Below are positions 7,344 through 16,715 of a DNA stretch of 64,000 bases, piece by piece. Every line of letters starts with the position of its first letter. The stretch's first letter is position 1. The position numbers were made by a program, and so were the translations under genes. Origin of the DNA: Shewanella xiamenensis (GTDB lineage: Bacteria; Pseudomonadota; Gammaproteobacteria; Enterobacterales; Shewanellaceae); assembly GCF_014647135.1 (NCBI RefSeq), contig NZ_BMOP01000021.1, positions 1 through 64,000 on the forward strand, written 5' to 3'. Under the pieces are notes generated by a model. The model saw only the letters and a list, made by a program, of their open reading frames with translations, did no database searches and had not been told where the DNA came from.

Positions 7344-9557
7344 TCACAACAGATCCTGCGGATCCCTATCTAGGCTCCAGCGGCAGCGTTTGGCTTCGGG
7401 CAGTTGTTCCACAAGCGGATAAATACGCTCAAACTCCTGCTGTAATCTATGTCTATGTTTGGCTTGAAACATCAACTGGCGGCGGAACTTACCGGCCTTT
7501 CGATCGAGTGGCGCGGGCATTGGGCCGATAATCTCAAACTCTTTATCTTGGGGCAGCAAGGATGCAAACGCATTAAGAAAGTTATCGGCATCCACGGCGG
7601 AGTGAGCTTCTGCGCGCACTAGCACCATATGCCAAGCGGGAGGCAGCAGCGCCATTTGCCGTTCTTTTAATTGGCTGCGGGCAAACTCACCATAACCGCG
7701 GTGGAGTAAATCCCTAAGGATCGGGTTATCACTCTGGTGAGTTTGCAGAAGCACTGTACCGGGTTTATTGGCCCGCCCAGCGCGGCCCGCCACTTGGGTA
7801 TAAAGCTGGCCGAAGCGCTCTGGCGCCCTAAAGTCGGCGCTAAATAGCGCACCATCGACATCGAGTAAGCCCACTAAGGTAACATCAGGGAAGTGGTGCC
7901 CTTTGGCCAGCATTTGGGTGCCGACGAGGATCTTATACTCGCCCTTATGAATCGCACTTAAATGGTTTTCAAGTGAACCTTTAAGGCGGGTGGTATCGCG
8001 ATCGATACGTACCACTGGATATTTTGGAAACTCCAATTGCAGTGCTTCGGCGAGCTGCTCGGTACCAATACCTTGGCCCATCAACATGGTACTGCCGCAA
8101 TTATGGCATTGCCTTGGGATGGCATATTGATTACCACAGTGGTGGCAGCGAATTTCCCCAAGGGATTGATGCACGGTAAAAAATGCATCGCAGCGGTCGC
8201 ATTCATGTAAGTGGCCACACTCGTGGCAGAGCAATGCTGGCGCAAAGCCGCGGCGGTTTAAAAATAGTAATACCTGATTTCCGGCCTCTAAATGGCTGCG
8301 GATCTCGTTGATAAGTGGTGCCGACATGCCCGCCTTAAGGGGCAGGTTTTTAATATCGATAATACCTTGGCGTACTTTTTTAGCATTGCCAGCCCGCTCA
8401 CCGAGTTGCAGATGATGATAACGACCACTGAGCGCATTTTGCAGGCTTTCTAAGGAAGGCGTTGCTGAACCTAAAATCACCGGAATAGATTCTAAATGCC
8501 CGCGCATTACCGCTAAGTCGCGGGCATGATAACCAACGCCTTCTTGCTGTTTAAAGCTGTTGTCGTGCTCTTCGTCGAGGATGATTACACCGGGAAATGC
8601 CATCGGCGTAAACAATGCGGAGCGAGTACCAATGATGATGGCCGCTTGGCCACAGCGAGCTTGCCGCCAGGCTTCGAGGCGCTGATTGTCGGTTAAACCT
8701 GAGTGCAGCACGGCAACATTCACCTTAAATCGGCGTTTAAAGCGATTAATGGTTTGCGGCGTGAGGCCAATTTCAGGCACTAGAATAAGTGCTTGTTTAC
8801 CTTGCTTTAGGATATGTTCGAGCAAGGCTAAATAGACTTCTGTTTTACCCGAACCGGTAATGCCCTCGAGCAGAGTACAGTGATATCCTTGTTGCTGGGT
8901 TAATACCGTTACGGCAATCGCTTGTTCTTTATTTAGTCTGTGGGGCGTTTCATCGAGCTCGAGTTGGCTGCGCCAATCGAGATTGAGCTCGGCGAGTTTC
9001 TCGTGGCGGGCAATCCAGCCTTTCTCTTCTAAGGTTTTGAGCGCGGTTTTGTTCAGCGCTAGGCTGATGACTTCTTCCTGGGTGAGGCTGGTTTGTTTTA
9101 GCTGTTCAAGTAATTTTTTTTGAGCGGGCGCGCGTTTTAAGGTTTCTGGCGCAATATTGCTGCCAAGTGTAGTGATTTGCCAATATTGAATTTTTTGTGG
9201 CGCGGCATCTAGGCCCTTGCGCAGTGCCACAGGTAAGGCTTGCGTGAGCATTTGGCCTTGGCTGCAAAAGTAATATCGGGCTGCCCATAGGGTTAACTTA
9301 TAAAGCGAATCTGGCAATAAGGGCGCGTCATCAATAAACTCTATGACAGATTTGAGTTGCGTTGGCGCCAGATCGCAACTGTCAGTAATGGCGGTGACGA
9401 GACCAATAAGTTGTTGGCGTCCAAAGGGGACTTTGACCCGAACGCCAATTTGCGGATTGGCTTGGGGGCTATCATCGCTTTGCTCGTTTGTCTTTACGCG
9501 ATAAGTAAAGTTTTGCCGCATAGGCACAGGTAACGCAACTTCAACAAACAGTGACAT
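7344..9557 (-). CDS. priA: Primosomal replication-restart helicase PriA
   Basis: The frame is open to 9641, but homology to PriA begins at MSLFVEVALPVPMRQNFTYRV, whose ATG is at 9557; this gives 737 residues, matching the 732 of E. coli. An N-terminal DNA 3'-end-binding domain is followed by a superfamily 2 helicase with Walker A GITGSGKTE, DEEH box (ILDEEHDNSF) and GSATPSLES, a zinc module with eight cysteines (CHECGHLHECDRC ... CHHCG ... CHNCG), and motif VAGRAGR. It restarts stalled replication forks by loading DnaB through PriB/DnaT. It is divergent from the FimV-tail gene. Confidence 0.97.
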   Translation of the reverse strand: MSLFVEVALPVPMRQNFTYRVKTNEQSDDSPQANPQIGVRVKVPFGRQQLIGLVTAITDSCDLAPTQLKSVIEFIDDAPLLPDSLYKLTLWAARYYFCSQGQMLTQALPVALRKGLDAAPQKIQYWQITTLGSNIAPETLKRAPAQKKLLEQLKQTSLTQEEVISLALNKTALKTLEEKGWIARHEKLAELNLDWRSQLELDETPHRLNKEQAIAVTVLTQQQGYHCTLLEGITGSGKTEVYLALLEHILKQGKQALILVPEIGLTPQTINRFKRRFKVNVAVLHSGLTDNQRLEAWRQARCGQAAIIIGTRSALFTPMAFPGVIILDEEHDNSFKQQEGVGYHARDLAVMRGHLESIPVILGSATPSLESLQNALSGRYHHLQLGERAGNAKKVRQGIIDIKNLPLKAGMSAPLINEIRSHLEAGNQVLLFLNRRGFAPALLCHECGHLHECDRCDAFFTVHQSLGEIRCHHCGNQYAIPRQCHNCGSTMLMGQGIGTEQLAEALQLEFPKYPVVRIDRDTTRLKGSLENHLSAIHKGEYKILVGTQMLAKGHHFPDVTLVGLLDVDGALFSADFRAPERFGQLYTQVAGRAGRANKPGTVLLQTHQSDNPILRDLLHRGYGEFARSQLKERQMALLPPAWHMVLVRAEAHSAVDADNFLNAFASLLPQDKEFEIIGPMPAPLDRKAGKFRRQLMFQAKHRHRLQQEFERIYPLVEQLPEAKRCRWSLDRDPQDLL

Positions 9558-9661
9558 ATGCTGGGCGAGTCTAAAAGGGGAATGAGGTTTAGTGTACTCA
9601 GCACGGCTAGCAAGGGCTAGTCCTAATGACAGTTTATCCAAGGATAGTTGAGAGTAAGTAA

Positions 9662-10723
9662 ATGACTAAAATAGTGAAATCATTAGGACTCTTTGCCTTC
9701 GTGTGCAGTGCGGCAGTGTCGGCGCAGGTTTCCCATGTGAGCATCAACAGTCGGATGTTTGAATTGGGCGCCTATCCCAAAATGCGCGTGAATGTGATCA
9801 GTGATAATCAGGATATGACGCGGCTTGAGTTTGTGTTGCATCAGTCCAGCGGTGAAGAAAAGCTGATGGCTGAGCAGCTTAATCGTTTTTTGATATTGCT
9901 GACGGGAGTTGAGGATGTCACTGATCCTAAGGCACGCTTGTTAGTTCGTGAATATCGAGTCGATCGCTGGTATGAAGTGAAAAATCTGCCGCTGTTTGAT
10001 AATACTTCCTCTGCGACGTCTTCAGTATCGCAAGCAAAAACCGCGGTTGTTAAATCAAGCAAAGCAGCCAAAGCCGAAACTAGTCAGTTGGCGGCAAGCT
10101 CTGCTAAAAGTGACAAAACCACAGTTAAATCAACTAAGGTTGTGCAAGAGGTGAATTTAGTCACCGCTGAAGCAGATGTTGCGCCCGTTATTGTGGCGGC
10201 TGTGACGGCAAACGTTGCAGCGCCCCGCGCTTCTGGATTTACCTTCCCAGAGGATAAGCCTGAGGCGAAAGCATCCTCAGCTTCGAGTTTGTCTACAGAA
10301 CCTTCTATAGCTAAGCCATCGACCGAACCATCTGCTGCCCAAGTCTCATCTGCAAACGCAGATATGGTAAAAGCTGATAAGAGTACAAATGGGATTGATG
10401 TGTCTGAAGCTAAGACAGCCGAAGTGACTAAGATTGCTAGCTCGACAAATGCCAATGCAACAAGCTCGGGTGAGTGTATGTTGGATTATCACAACGAGAC
10501 CCTATGGCGGATTGCCAATCGCTATGCCCTTGAGTGGCAAGTCAGTGTATATGGTGCGATGTTGGCGATTCATGACGCTAATCCTAAAGCATTTGCTAAA
10601 AATCGTATCAATGCCTTAAAGAAAGACGCCACTTTAACTTGTCCATCGGCTGAGATACTCGCGCGTTATCCCAATGCACAGGCCGCTAAGGCGAGTTTCG
10701 AAGATAGGGAAGCCGGCCAATAA
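9662..10723 (+). CDS. FimV C-terminal-domain-like secreted protein with low-complexity linker
   Basis: This 353-residue protein has a signal peptide (cleavage near SAQVSHVS), an N-terminal folded segment of about 110 residues, a long Ala/Ser/Thr/Lys-rich linker (about 115-270), and a C-terminal module ETLWRIANRYALEWQVSVYGAMLAI...NPKAF that matches the conserved LysM-like domain of FimV-type proteins. FimV-like proteins act at the pole and in peptidoglycan-associated assembly of type IV pili or chemotaxis clusters. That fits a genome with MSHA pili, but a functional link is inferred. It is transcribed divergently from priA. Confidence 0.6.
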   Translation: MTKIVKSLGLFAFVCSAAVSAQVSHVSINSRMFELGAYPKMRVNVISDNQDMTRLEFVLHQSSGEEKLMAEQLNRFLILLTGVEDVTDPKARLLVREYRVDRWYEVKNLPLFDNTSSATSSVSQAKTAVVKSSKAAKAETSQLAASSAKSDKTTVKSTKVVQEVNLVTAEADVAPVIVAAVTANVAAPRASGFTFPEDKPEAKASSASSLSTEPSIAKPSTEPSAAQVSSANADMVKADKSTNGIDVSEAKTAEVTKIASSTNANATSSGECMLDYHNETLWRIANRYALEWQVSVYGAMLAIHDANPKAFAKNRINALKKDATLTCPSAEILARYPNAQAAKASFEDREAGQ

Positions 10724-10747
10724 AAGCTGAGACAAATGGGCAGTAAA

Positions 10748-10786
10748 CAAGTGGATTATCGTTAAAATGCTCAGATAATCTACTTG
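10748..10786 (+). promoter_or_regulatory. Imperfect 13-bp inverted repeat overlapping the rpmE promoter
   Basis: Arms at 10748-10760 and 10774-10786 match at 12 of 13 positions around a 13-base spacer. The right arm overlaps the proposed -35 element of rpmE. No T-run follows, so a terminator for the preceding gene is less likely than an operator or a simple stem-loop. Confidence 0.3.
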
Positions 10787-10812
10787 TATCCGCTTAGGTG
10801 ATACTGTAATAT
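10784..10812 (+). promoter_or_regulatory. Putative sigma-70 promoter of rpmE
   Basis: TTGTAT at 10784-10789 and TAATAT at 10807-10812 are separated by exactly 17 bases. Each hexamer matches consensus at four positions. This would give an RNA leader of about 80 bases before rpmE. Confidence 0.4.
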
Positions 10813-10819
10813 CCTGCGC

Positions 10820-10902
10820 CCTAACATATCCGTTATTAACTGCATGTGGTGTCCGACTTCGGGTTGGAAGAGCGACATGGCCTTACTTTTGAGGTAACCC
10901 CA
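10820..10902 (+). ncRNA. Candidate structured leader of rpmE (L31 autoregulation)
   Basis: The 80-odd bases between the proposed transcription start and rpmE contain a stem-loop (10852-10857 with 10863-10868, allowing one G-U pair) around a TTCGG loop, and then AGAGCGACATGG. Ribosomal-protein leaders that bind L31 have been described in Gammaproteobacteria. I cannot run a covariance model, so assignment to that class is by position and the presence of a stem only. Confidence 0.3.
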
Positions 10903-11115
10903 ATGAAACCAGGTATCCACCCAGAATATGCAGTAATCACTGCAAACTGTACTTGTGGCAACGTAATCAAAGTAAACTCTACTGCTGGTAAAGACCTGCA
11001 TTTAGACGTTTGTGGTGCATGTCACCCATTCTACACTGGTACACAAAAAATTGTTGATACAGGCGGTCGTATCGACAAGTTCAACAAGCGTTTTGGTATG
11101 CTTGGCAAGAAATAA
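10903..11115 (+). CDS. rpmE: Ribosomal protein bL31, zinc-binding type
   Basis: The frame extends to 10846, but the conserved start MKPGIHPEY lies at 10903 behind a GAGGTAA ribosome-binding site, giving 70 residues exactly as in E. coli. Cysteines at 16, 18, 37 and 40 (CTC and CGAC) identify the zinc-containing form rather than the Zur-controlled C-minus paralogue. The protein sits in the large subunit at the inter-subunit bridge. It has its own promoter region and terminator. Confidence 0.97.
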   Translation: MKPGIHPEYAVITANCTCGNVIKVNSTAGKDLHLDVCGACHPFYTGTQKIVDTGGRIDKFNKRFGMLGKK

Positions 11116-11137
11116 TTGCGTTGGCAATATTTCTCTC

Positions 11138-11163
11138 AAAGGCGCCTCTGGCGCCTTTTTGCT
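11138..11163 (+). terminator. Terminator of rpmE
   Basis: AAAGGCGCC and GGCGCCTTT form a nine-bp perfect stem with a TCT loop and a following T-run, 22 bases after the rpmE stop codon. Confidence 0.95.
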
Positions 11164-11628
11164 TTTTGTCGTTAGCTGGCACGTAATCGCTACTTTTTAG
11201 CCTTTCTGGTACGACTTCAATTAAAAAAACACCACTATCACTTTCTTCCTGTTGAAATTGCGCAAAATCGACTTATTTATAGTAATTAACGATAAGATAA
11301 TGCTAGTTAGTGTCTTTATTGTAATTTAGTCAACATTTTTTAGGTTTGACTAAAGTTTTACCCTTGTTTTATTGCATATTTTCGTTTGTTTTCTACAAAA
11401 TTAAACAGGTAATCATCCGTTATCGACTAAGATAAGTTTGTAAAACTTAGCTTAGGGCGACAATTCAGCCGTAAAGGCGAAATTTCTCAAGATCTTATTT
11501 AAAATGTGACCTAATTGGCGTATCTTACCCCGACCTGCCACACTGTTTAAATCACCCATAAATGAGGTGATCTTGAGTCGGTCGGCCTTACTTCCATACT
11601 TATAAATGTCGCATTTCAGGATGTTAAA
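11164..11628 (+). promoter_or_regulatory. Long upstream region of the malic enzyme gene
   Basis: No gene is seen in these 465 AT-rich bases. A 29-base interrupted palindrome lies at 11427-11455 (CTAAG and TAAGTTT mirrored by AAACTTA and CTTAG around GTA, one internal mismatch), about 175 bases before the malic enzyme start. A TTGACT hexamer lies at 11345-11350 but lacks a good -10. The ribosome-binding site is CAGGATG close to the start codon. Confidence 0.35.
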
Positions 11629-12873
11629 ATGTCAGATATTCGTCAACAAGCACTCGATTATCATGAATTCCCCGTTCCCGGTAAAACTGCAGTATGCCTC
11701 ACCAAACCTGCTGAAACGAGCCATGACCTCGCGCTAGCCTATAGCCCTGGTGTGGCTGAACCAGTACGTGAAATTGCCGCTAATCCTGAAAATGCCTATC
11801 GTTATACCAACAAAGGTAACACTGTTGCCGTTATTTCTAATGGTACGGCGATTCTGGGCCTAGGCAACTTAGGTCCATTGGCTTCAAAGCCAGTTATGGA
11901 AGGTAAGGCACTATTATTCAAACACTTTGCTAATATCGACTCGACCGATATTGAAGTAACGCATAACACTGCTGAAGAGTTTATTAATACAGTTGCGGCT
12001 ATTGCTGGCACCTTTGGTGGGATTAACCTTGAAGATATTAAAGCGCCTGAGTGCTTTGTTATCGAGCGCGAATTGATTGAGCGTTGTAATGTGCCTGTGT
12101 TTCACGATGACCAGCATGGCACAGCCATTGTTACCGCAGCTGGCATGATTAACGCTTTAGACATTCAAGGTAAACTGATTAGCGATGCCACTTTTGTGTG
12201 TATGGGTGCTGGTGCGGCTGCCATTGCCTGTATGACCATGTTAGTGAAGTGTGGTGCTAACCGCGCCAACATTTACATGCTTGACACCAAAGGCGTGATC
12301 CATGCGGGTCGTACTGATCTGAATGAATACAAAGCCTTGTTTGCGAATGAGACTGACAAGCGTACCTTGCAAGATGTGATTAAAGGCGCTGATGTTTTCT
12401 TAGGGCTATCCGGCCCAAATGTGATTGGTGCTGAAGAAGTGGCCATGATGGCGGATAAGCCAGTGATTTTTGCCTGCTCAAACCCAGACCCTGAAATAAA
12501 ACCTGAACTTGCCCACGCGACGCGCAGCGATTTAATTATGGGCACTGGTCGCAGCGATTATCCAAACCAAGTGAACAACGTACTGTGTTTCCCATTTATT
12601 TTCCGCGGTGCATTAGATGTGCGTGCATCGTGCATTAACGATGAGATGAAGATTGCGGCTGTGCATGCCATTGCCGGATTAGCGAAAGAAGAAGTCCCAG
12701 CAAGTGTACTTAAGGCTTATCCAAAGGTAAGTTCATTAAGTTTTGGTCCTGAATATGTGTTACCAAAACCGATGGATCCACGTTTATTGCCGCGCGTGGC
12801 CCGCGCCGTGGCGCAAGCGGCCATTGATTCGGGTGTTGCTGCAATAACGACTTTGCCCCAATATGCGGATTAA
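11629..12873 (+). CDS. Malic enzyme, short form (malate to pyruvate)
   Basis: This 414-residue enzyme oxidatively decarboxylates malate to pyruvate, linking the TCA cycle with gluconeogenesis and reductant supply. The N-terminal malic domain has YSPGVAEP and the VISNGTAILGLGNLGP and KALLFKHFA segments; metal ligands lie in the FHDDQHGTA region; the NAD(P)-binding domain has FVCMGAGAAAIA (about residues 187-198). It lacks the C-terminal phosphotransacetylase-like domain of long MaeB proteins. The short form is common in Shewanella and Gram-positive bacteria. Cofactor preference cannot be read safely. Confidence 0.9.
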   Translation: MSDIRQQALDYHEFPVPGKTAVCLTKPAETSHDLALAYSPGVAEPVREIAANPENAYRYTNKGNTVAVISNGTAILGLGNLGPLASKPVMEGKALLFKHFANIDSTDIEVTHNTAEEFINTVAAIAGTFGGINLEDIKAPECFVIERELIERCNVPVFHDDQHGTAIVTAAGMINALDIQGKLISDATFVCMGAGAAAIACMTMLVKCGANRANIYMLDTKGVIHAGRTDLNEYKALFANETDKRTLQDVIKGADVFLGLSGPNVIGAEEVAMMADKPVIFACSNPDPEIKPELAHATRSDLIMGTGRSDYPNQVNNVLCFPFIFRGALDVRASCINDEMKIAAVHAIAGLAKEEVPASVLKAYPKVSSLSFGPEYVLPKPMDPRLLPRVARAVAQAAIDSGVAAITTLPQYAD

Positions 12874-12895
12874 GCGACAACAGAATTAATAGAAG

Positions 12896-12920
12896 AAGAG
12901 GCTAATTAGCCTCTTTTTTG
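12896..12920 (+). terminator. Terminator of the malic enzyme gene
   Basis: The 20-base perfect palindrome AAGAGGCTAATTAGCCTCTT is followed by TTTTG, 22 bases after the stop codon. Confidence 0.9.
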
Positions 12921-13088
12921 TTTTAACGTTGGCTGAAATCTCTGCTATTGGCGCGATTTTCAATGTCTTTGAAAATAAATCCTAGGTTGCCTTTTAGCTT
13001 ATGCTACTGAATAATCTTGAGTAGCATTTGTTTAACTCATGTTAAGAGTGCACCAATAATTATAATAATCCTGCAGGATAGCGGCTCG

Positions 13089-14999
13089 ATGAAATTCACT
13101 CGAATGTTAACAACAAAACTAACCAGCTTCTGGTTAATGTCTTTAGCCGCTATTGCCTTCGTGTTTTTACTCAGCGCAATGATGAGTTTTGTACAATTAA
13201 CCTATAAGTTTCAGCAGCAGAAAGTGTCTGAACTTGAATCCCTTCTAATAGAGCATTATCACTCCCAGCCCGATTGGGAGTTGGAGTCTTGGCTGCCTCC
13301 CATGTTGCTGGCGTATAACGCCGTTGAATTTCGTTTAACCATGAAGAGCGAAGTGCTTTTCGCCTATCACGGCAATGTGCAGACGCAAAATGCCATGGTG
13401 TATACCCATTTGCTCGATCCTCAGTCGGGTCTCACAATGGCTCTGAGCTTGCCACAACCTTTCGAACATTACAGTGTGAGTTGGTACGAGTTGCTGATCT
13501 TGGGCATTGGTTTGCTAGCTGTGATTGCTTTGGTTCGTTTCGGACATATATGGTTTTCGCAGCAGTTGGATGGTATTGAGGAACTTGCTCAGCGCAGTCG
13601 ATTAATTTTACAAGGTAAACATGAACAAGCGCTGGCAACCCCTGGTAATGGTAAGCCAAGGCTAATCAATAGAGCCTTAACCAAACTGCTTGAGGAATTG
13701 CAGGATGCCCATAAGGAACGAGGTCGTTTCGATAAGTTTATTCGCTCCAATACCTTTTTAGATGCGCAAACCCGTATTGGTAATCGGTTGTTTTTAAATA
13801 ACCGCCTCGATGCCATGAGCCATGACCAAGGTATGGTCGCTCATGGGGTGATTTATCTGTTAGAAATGGATGATCTCGATTTGATACAGCAGGCAAAGGG
13901 TGAAGCTGCTGTTAAAGAGTTACTCCATGCGACGGTCAATAGTATTAACTCTATCTTGCAAACCTTGCCGAACAGTATTTTTGCGCGGCGTAACCATAAT
14001 CAATTTGCGATAGTTGTGCCCCACGTCTCTTTGATTGAGGCAGATCAGCTCGCCAGTAAGTTACTTAAAGTCTGCTTGAGTCAAACCTTGCCCGATGATG
14101 TGGACAATAGAGATAACTTTTACCACTTGGGCTGTGCTTATTTTACCGCCGGGGATAATGTTAATCAGCTGCTTGATGAGGCCGATATGGCGTTACGTGC
14201 TGCTCAATTACAAGGTAATAGTAATTGGTTTATGTACGATAAGGGCGCGATTGATGAGGAGTTTGCCAAAGGTTCAGTGCGTTGGCGCAGCTTCTTAGAG
14301 AATGCCTTAGTTCAGCGGCGTTTTTATCCCTTTAGTCAGCCCATTATGGATTTAGATGGGGGAGAGCACCATAAAGAGATCTTTACCCGGGCGCGGGATA
14401 ATCAAGGGACATTAGTGCGGGCGACGTTGTTTATCCCCATGGCAAACAAATGTGGTTTGATGCCACAAATTGAACGGCAGATGATTGAGCGTGTATTGGG
14501 GTTGCTCGGCCAAGAGCAGCATAAAGATCAAATCTATAGTGTGAATCTTAGCTTAGATAGTTTGATGAGCCGCGCCTTTACCCAGTGGCTTAAAACGACC
14601 TTACTTGAGCATCGCCATCTGACACCTCAACTGATTTTTGAGGTGTCAGAGGATATAGTGATCCAGCATCAAGACAAGCTTCAGCCTAAACTCGATATGA
14701 TCCGTAAGATGGGCGCTCGTCTGTGTGTCGACCATGTGGGACAACAGGTTGTTGGCACTTACTATATCCGAGAGTGCCATTTCGACATGATTAAACTGCA
14801 CCGTTCTATCGTACGTCATATTCATTTACGCCCTGAAAATCAATTGTTTATTCGTAGTTTAATCGGTGGTTTGTACCGTACTGAAGTGCAAGTGTGTGCG
14901 GAGGGGGTTGAAGTGTTTGAAGAATGGCAAACTTTGCAAATTCTCGGGGTGGGGATGGCCCAGGGCATGTATTTTAGCGATCCAGCAGAGGTGTTATAA
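13089..14999 (+). CDS. mshH: MshH/CsrD-like degenerate GGDEF-EAL protein
   Basis: The TTG-initiated extension to 13017 is not used; the ATG at 13089 (MKFTRMLTTK) gives 637 residues. Two membrane helices (about residues 14-37 and 130-152) flank a periplasmic domain, followed by a HAMP-like linker, a GGDEF-like and an EAL-like domain. Both catalytic motifs are lost: the GGDEF position reads RNHNQF and the EAL position reads KEIFTRAR. That is the CsrD pattern; E. coli CsrD promotes RNase E decay of CsrB/CsrC sRNAs without c-di-GMP turnover. In Vibrio and Shewanella this gene heads the MSHA locus and is called mshH. Confidence 0.88.
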   Translation: MKFTRMLTTKLTSFWLMSLAAIAFVFLLSAMMSFVQLTYKFQQQKVSELESLLIEHYHSQPDWELESWLPPMLLAYNAVEFRLTMKSEVLFAYHGNVQTQNAMVYTHLLDPQSGLTMALSLPQPFEHYSVSWYELLILGIGLLAVIALVRFGHIWFSQQLDGIEELAQRSRLILQGKHEQALATPGNGKPRLINRALTKLLEELQDAHKERGRFDKFIRSNTFLDAQTRIGNRLFLNNRLDAMSHDQGMVAHGVIYLLEMDDLDLIQQAKGEAAVKELLHATVNSINSILQTLPNSIFARRNHNQFAIVVPHVSLIEADQLASKLLKVCLSQTLPDDVDNRDNFYHLGCAYFTAGDNVNQLLDEADMALRAAQLQGNSNWFMYDKGAIDEEFAKGSVRWRSFLENALVQRRFYPFSQPIMDLDGGEHHKEIFTRARDNQGTLVRATLFIPMANKCGLMPQIERQMIERVLGLLGQEQHKDQIYSVNLSLDSLMSRAFTQWLKTTLLEHRHLTPQLIFEVSEDIVIQHQDKLQPKLDMIRKMGARLCVDHVGQQVVGTYYIRECHFDMIKLHRSIVRHIHLRPENQLFIRSLIGGLYRTEVQVCAEGVEVFEEWQTLQILGVGMAQGMYFSDPAEVL

Positions 15000-15237
15000 G
15001 TCGTATTGTTTTCCCCGAGTGATGTGATCCTCGTGGAAGAATAGGGCTGGGTTGTTGAATTTCTCTATAAAATTCACAGATTAGCGGATAAACTAGCCTG
15101 TGCCAAAATTATGACGCTGGATATGACGAATTTCGCATTCTAAATGCTGTGAGCTTATCTCCGTCTGGTGGTGTAGAAATAGCGCAATTCGCTGGCTTAT
15201 CACTCAAGCTTAACTTTATCGGAAGACAGGCATTTTT

Positions 15238-16116
15238 ATGGATAAAGGACTTTTTGCTCGGTTGGCCTTTTGGCGAGCCAAACAGACGGGTGTTGCACTG
15301 GGGGTGTATGTCTGTGCTGATAAGCTGTGGGTCTATGCACCTGCCACCGAACGTCTGCATGAGCAGTGGGTTTCTTTTGAATTACAACAAGATCAATGGC
15401 AAAGTGTCTTTGCTGAACTTGCCAGCACTTTCCCCCATGCCGCTTTACAGATCACTCTTAGTAGTGGTCGCTATCAATTGCTCGTCGCCGATAAACCGAA
15501 TGTCAATAGTGAAGAATTATCTCAAGCTTTGATTTGGTCTATCAAAGATATGGTCAATATTCCTGTGCCGCAAATTCACTTGGATTATTTTGAGTCCCCT
15601 TTGCCAAGCAATAAACTCAATGTTGTCGTGGTTGATAAAGATAAATTGATCAATATGGTTCAAGCCATCAGTGAGCAAGGTTTGACTGTTTTAGGGATTA
15701 GCATAGAAGAACTCGCGATGACCAACCTGTTTATCGATGATAATCAGGCAAGATTGGTCGTTAGCCATCATTCTGGGCAGGAGTTGTTACTGACGGTGGT
15801 AAAACAGGGGCTGTTATATATGCAGCGCCGTGTACGCGGTTTTAGCCAATTAGATAAGGCTGAAGTGGATGAACTAAACTATGGATTGGCAGATAACTTA
15901 AGCCTAGAAATTCAAAGATCTATGGATTATTTTGAGAGTCAACTGCGCCAGCCTCCAGTTAACTCCATTGAGTTATTTGCCGACGGTGCGGTCGATGCCT
16001 TAGCGAAGTTGGTGTCGGCCAACTTTAATCAAGCTGTAAACGTGGTTAATAAGACCTCCGTTGGCGCGAAAATGGCAGGATTGGCCTTTAGTGAGCTTTC
16101 ACGAGGTGACGAGTGA
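15238..16116 (+). CDS. mshI: MSHA biogenesis protein MshI (PilM-like)
   Basis: This 292-residue cytoplasmic protein has an actin/PilM-like fold pattern, with TGVALGVYVCADKLWVYAP near the start and a long ribonuclease-H-like second half. In type IV pilus systems PilM links the inner-membrane PilN/PilO pair to the ATPase. The next three genes supply PilN-, PilO- and PilP-like partners, each overlapping or abutting the one before: this ORF overlaps the next by four bases. It opens the structural msh operon after a 238-bp gap that must hold its promoter. Confidence 0.85.
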   Translation: MDKGLFARLAFWRAKQTGVALGVYVCADKLWVYAPATERLHEQWVSFELQQDQWQSVFAELASTFPHAALQITLSSGRYQLLVADKPNVNSEELSQALIWSIKDMVNIPVPQIHLDYFESPLPSNKLNVVVVDKDKLINMVQAISEQGLTVLGISIEELAMTNLFIDDNQARLVVSHHSGQELLLTVVKQGLLYMQRRVRGFSQLDKAEVDELNYGLADNLSLEIQRSMDYFESQLRQPPVNSIELFADGAVDALAKLVSANFNQAVNVVNKTSVGAKMAGLAFSELSRGDE

Positions 16117-16715
16117 TAAAATCGAGAGTCAACCTATATTCTGCCGCCCTATTGCCGCCAAAGCAGAGCTTAACCTTCGCTAAATTAATCAGTTATACCG
16201 TAGGCTTGTTAGTTGTCTGCGGTGCAGTCGCTGGTTTTAGCTATTGGACATTAAATGAGTCTGTGCAGGCGCTAAGCCAAGCGTCAGCGCAAAAACAGCA
16301 ATTTGACCAGCAAAAGGCGGAGTTTGAAGCACAAATCGCCGCCCGTAAACCCGATCCTGAGTTAGTTGCGCGCGTCGAGTTAGAGTCACAGCAGCTCGAG
16401 CTAAAGCAATTATTAATGAATGAGCTGGCATTGCGTTCCTCCCTCACCAGCCGAGGTTTTGCACCTGTATTGAAGGATTTGGCTATGGTGGCCGATGCGA
16501 GTGTTTGGCTTAACCATATTGTGATTAACGAGCAGCACTTTATGTTTGAAGGATTTGCAGATCATCCTCAGAGTATCCCGCTTTGGGTGAGTAAGCTAAA
16601 AGCGACCCAGACCTTAAAAGGGCAGGCTTTTTCGTCTATGACCATGGATCGCGGTGAGGATAAACCGCTGGCTTTCACGCTGACGAGTGAGACCCCAGAG
16701 GAGCAGGCGCGATGA
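16113..16715 (+). CDS. PilN-like MSHA assembly protein
   Basis: A 200-residue bitopic protein with an N-terminal IKSRVNLYSAALLPPKQSL segment, the PilN motif that binds PilM, one membrane helix (about residues 27-47), a coiled-coil rich in Gln/Glu (50-105), and a ferredoxin-like periplasmic domain. It overlaps mshI by four bases and mshJ by four bases. In some annotations it is called a second MshI or a fimbrial assembly (PilN) protein. Confidence 0.85.
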   Translation: MIKSRVNLYSAALLPPKQSLTFAKLISYTVGLLVVCGAVAGFSYWTLNESVQALSQASAQKQQFDQQKAEFEAQIAARKPDPELVARVELESQQLELKQLLMNELALRSSLTSRGFAPVLKDLAMVADASVWLNHIVINEQHFMFEGFADHPQSIPLWVSKLKATQTLKGQAFSSMTMDRGEDKPLAFTLTSETPEEQAR

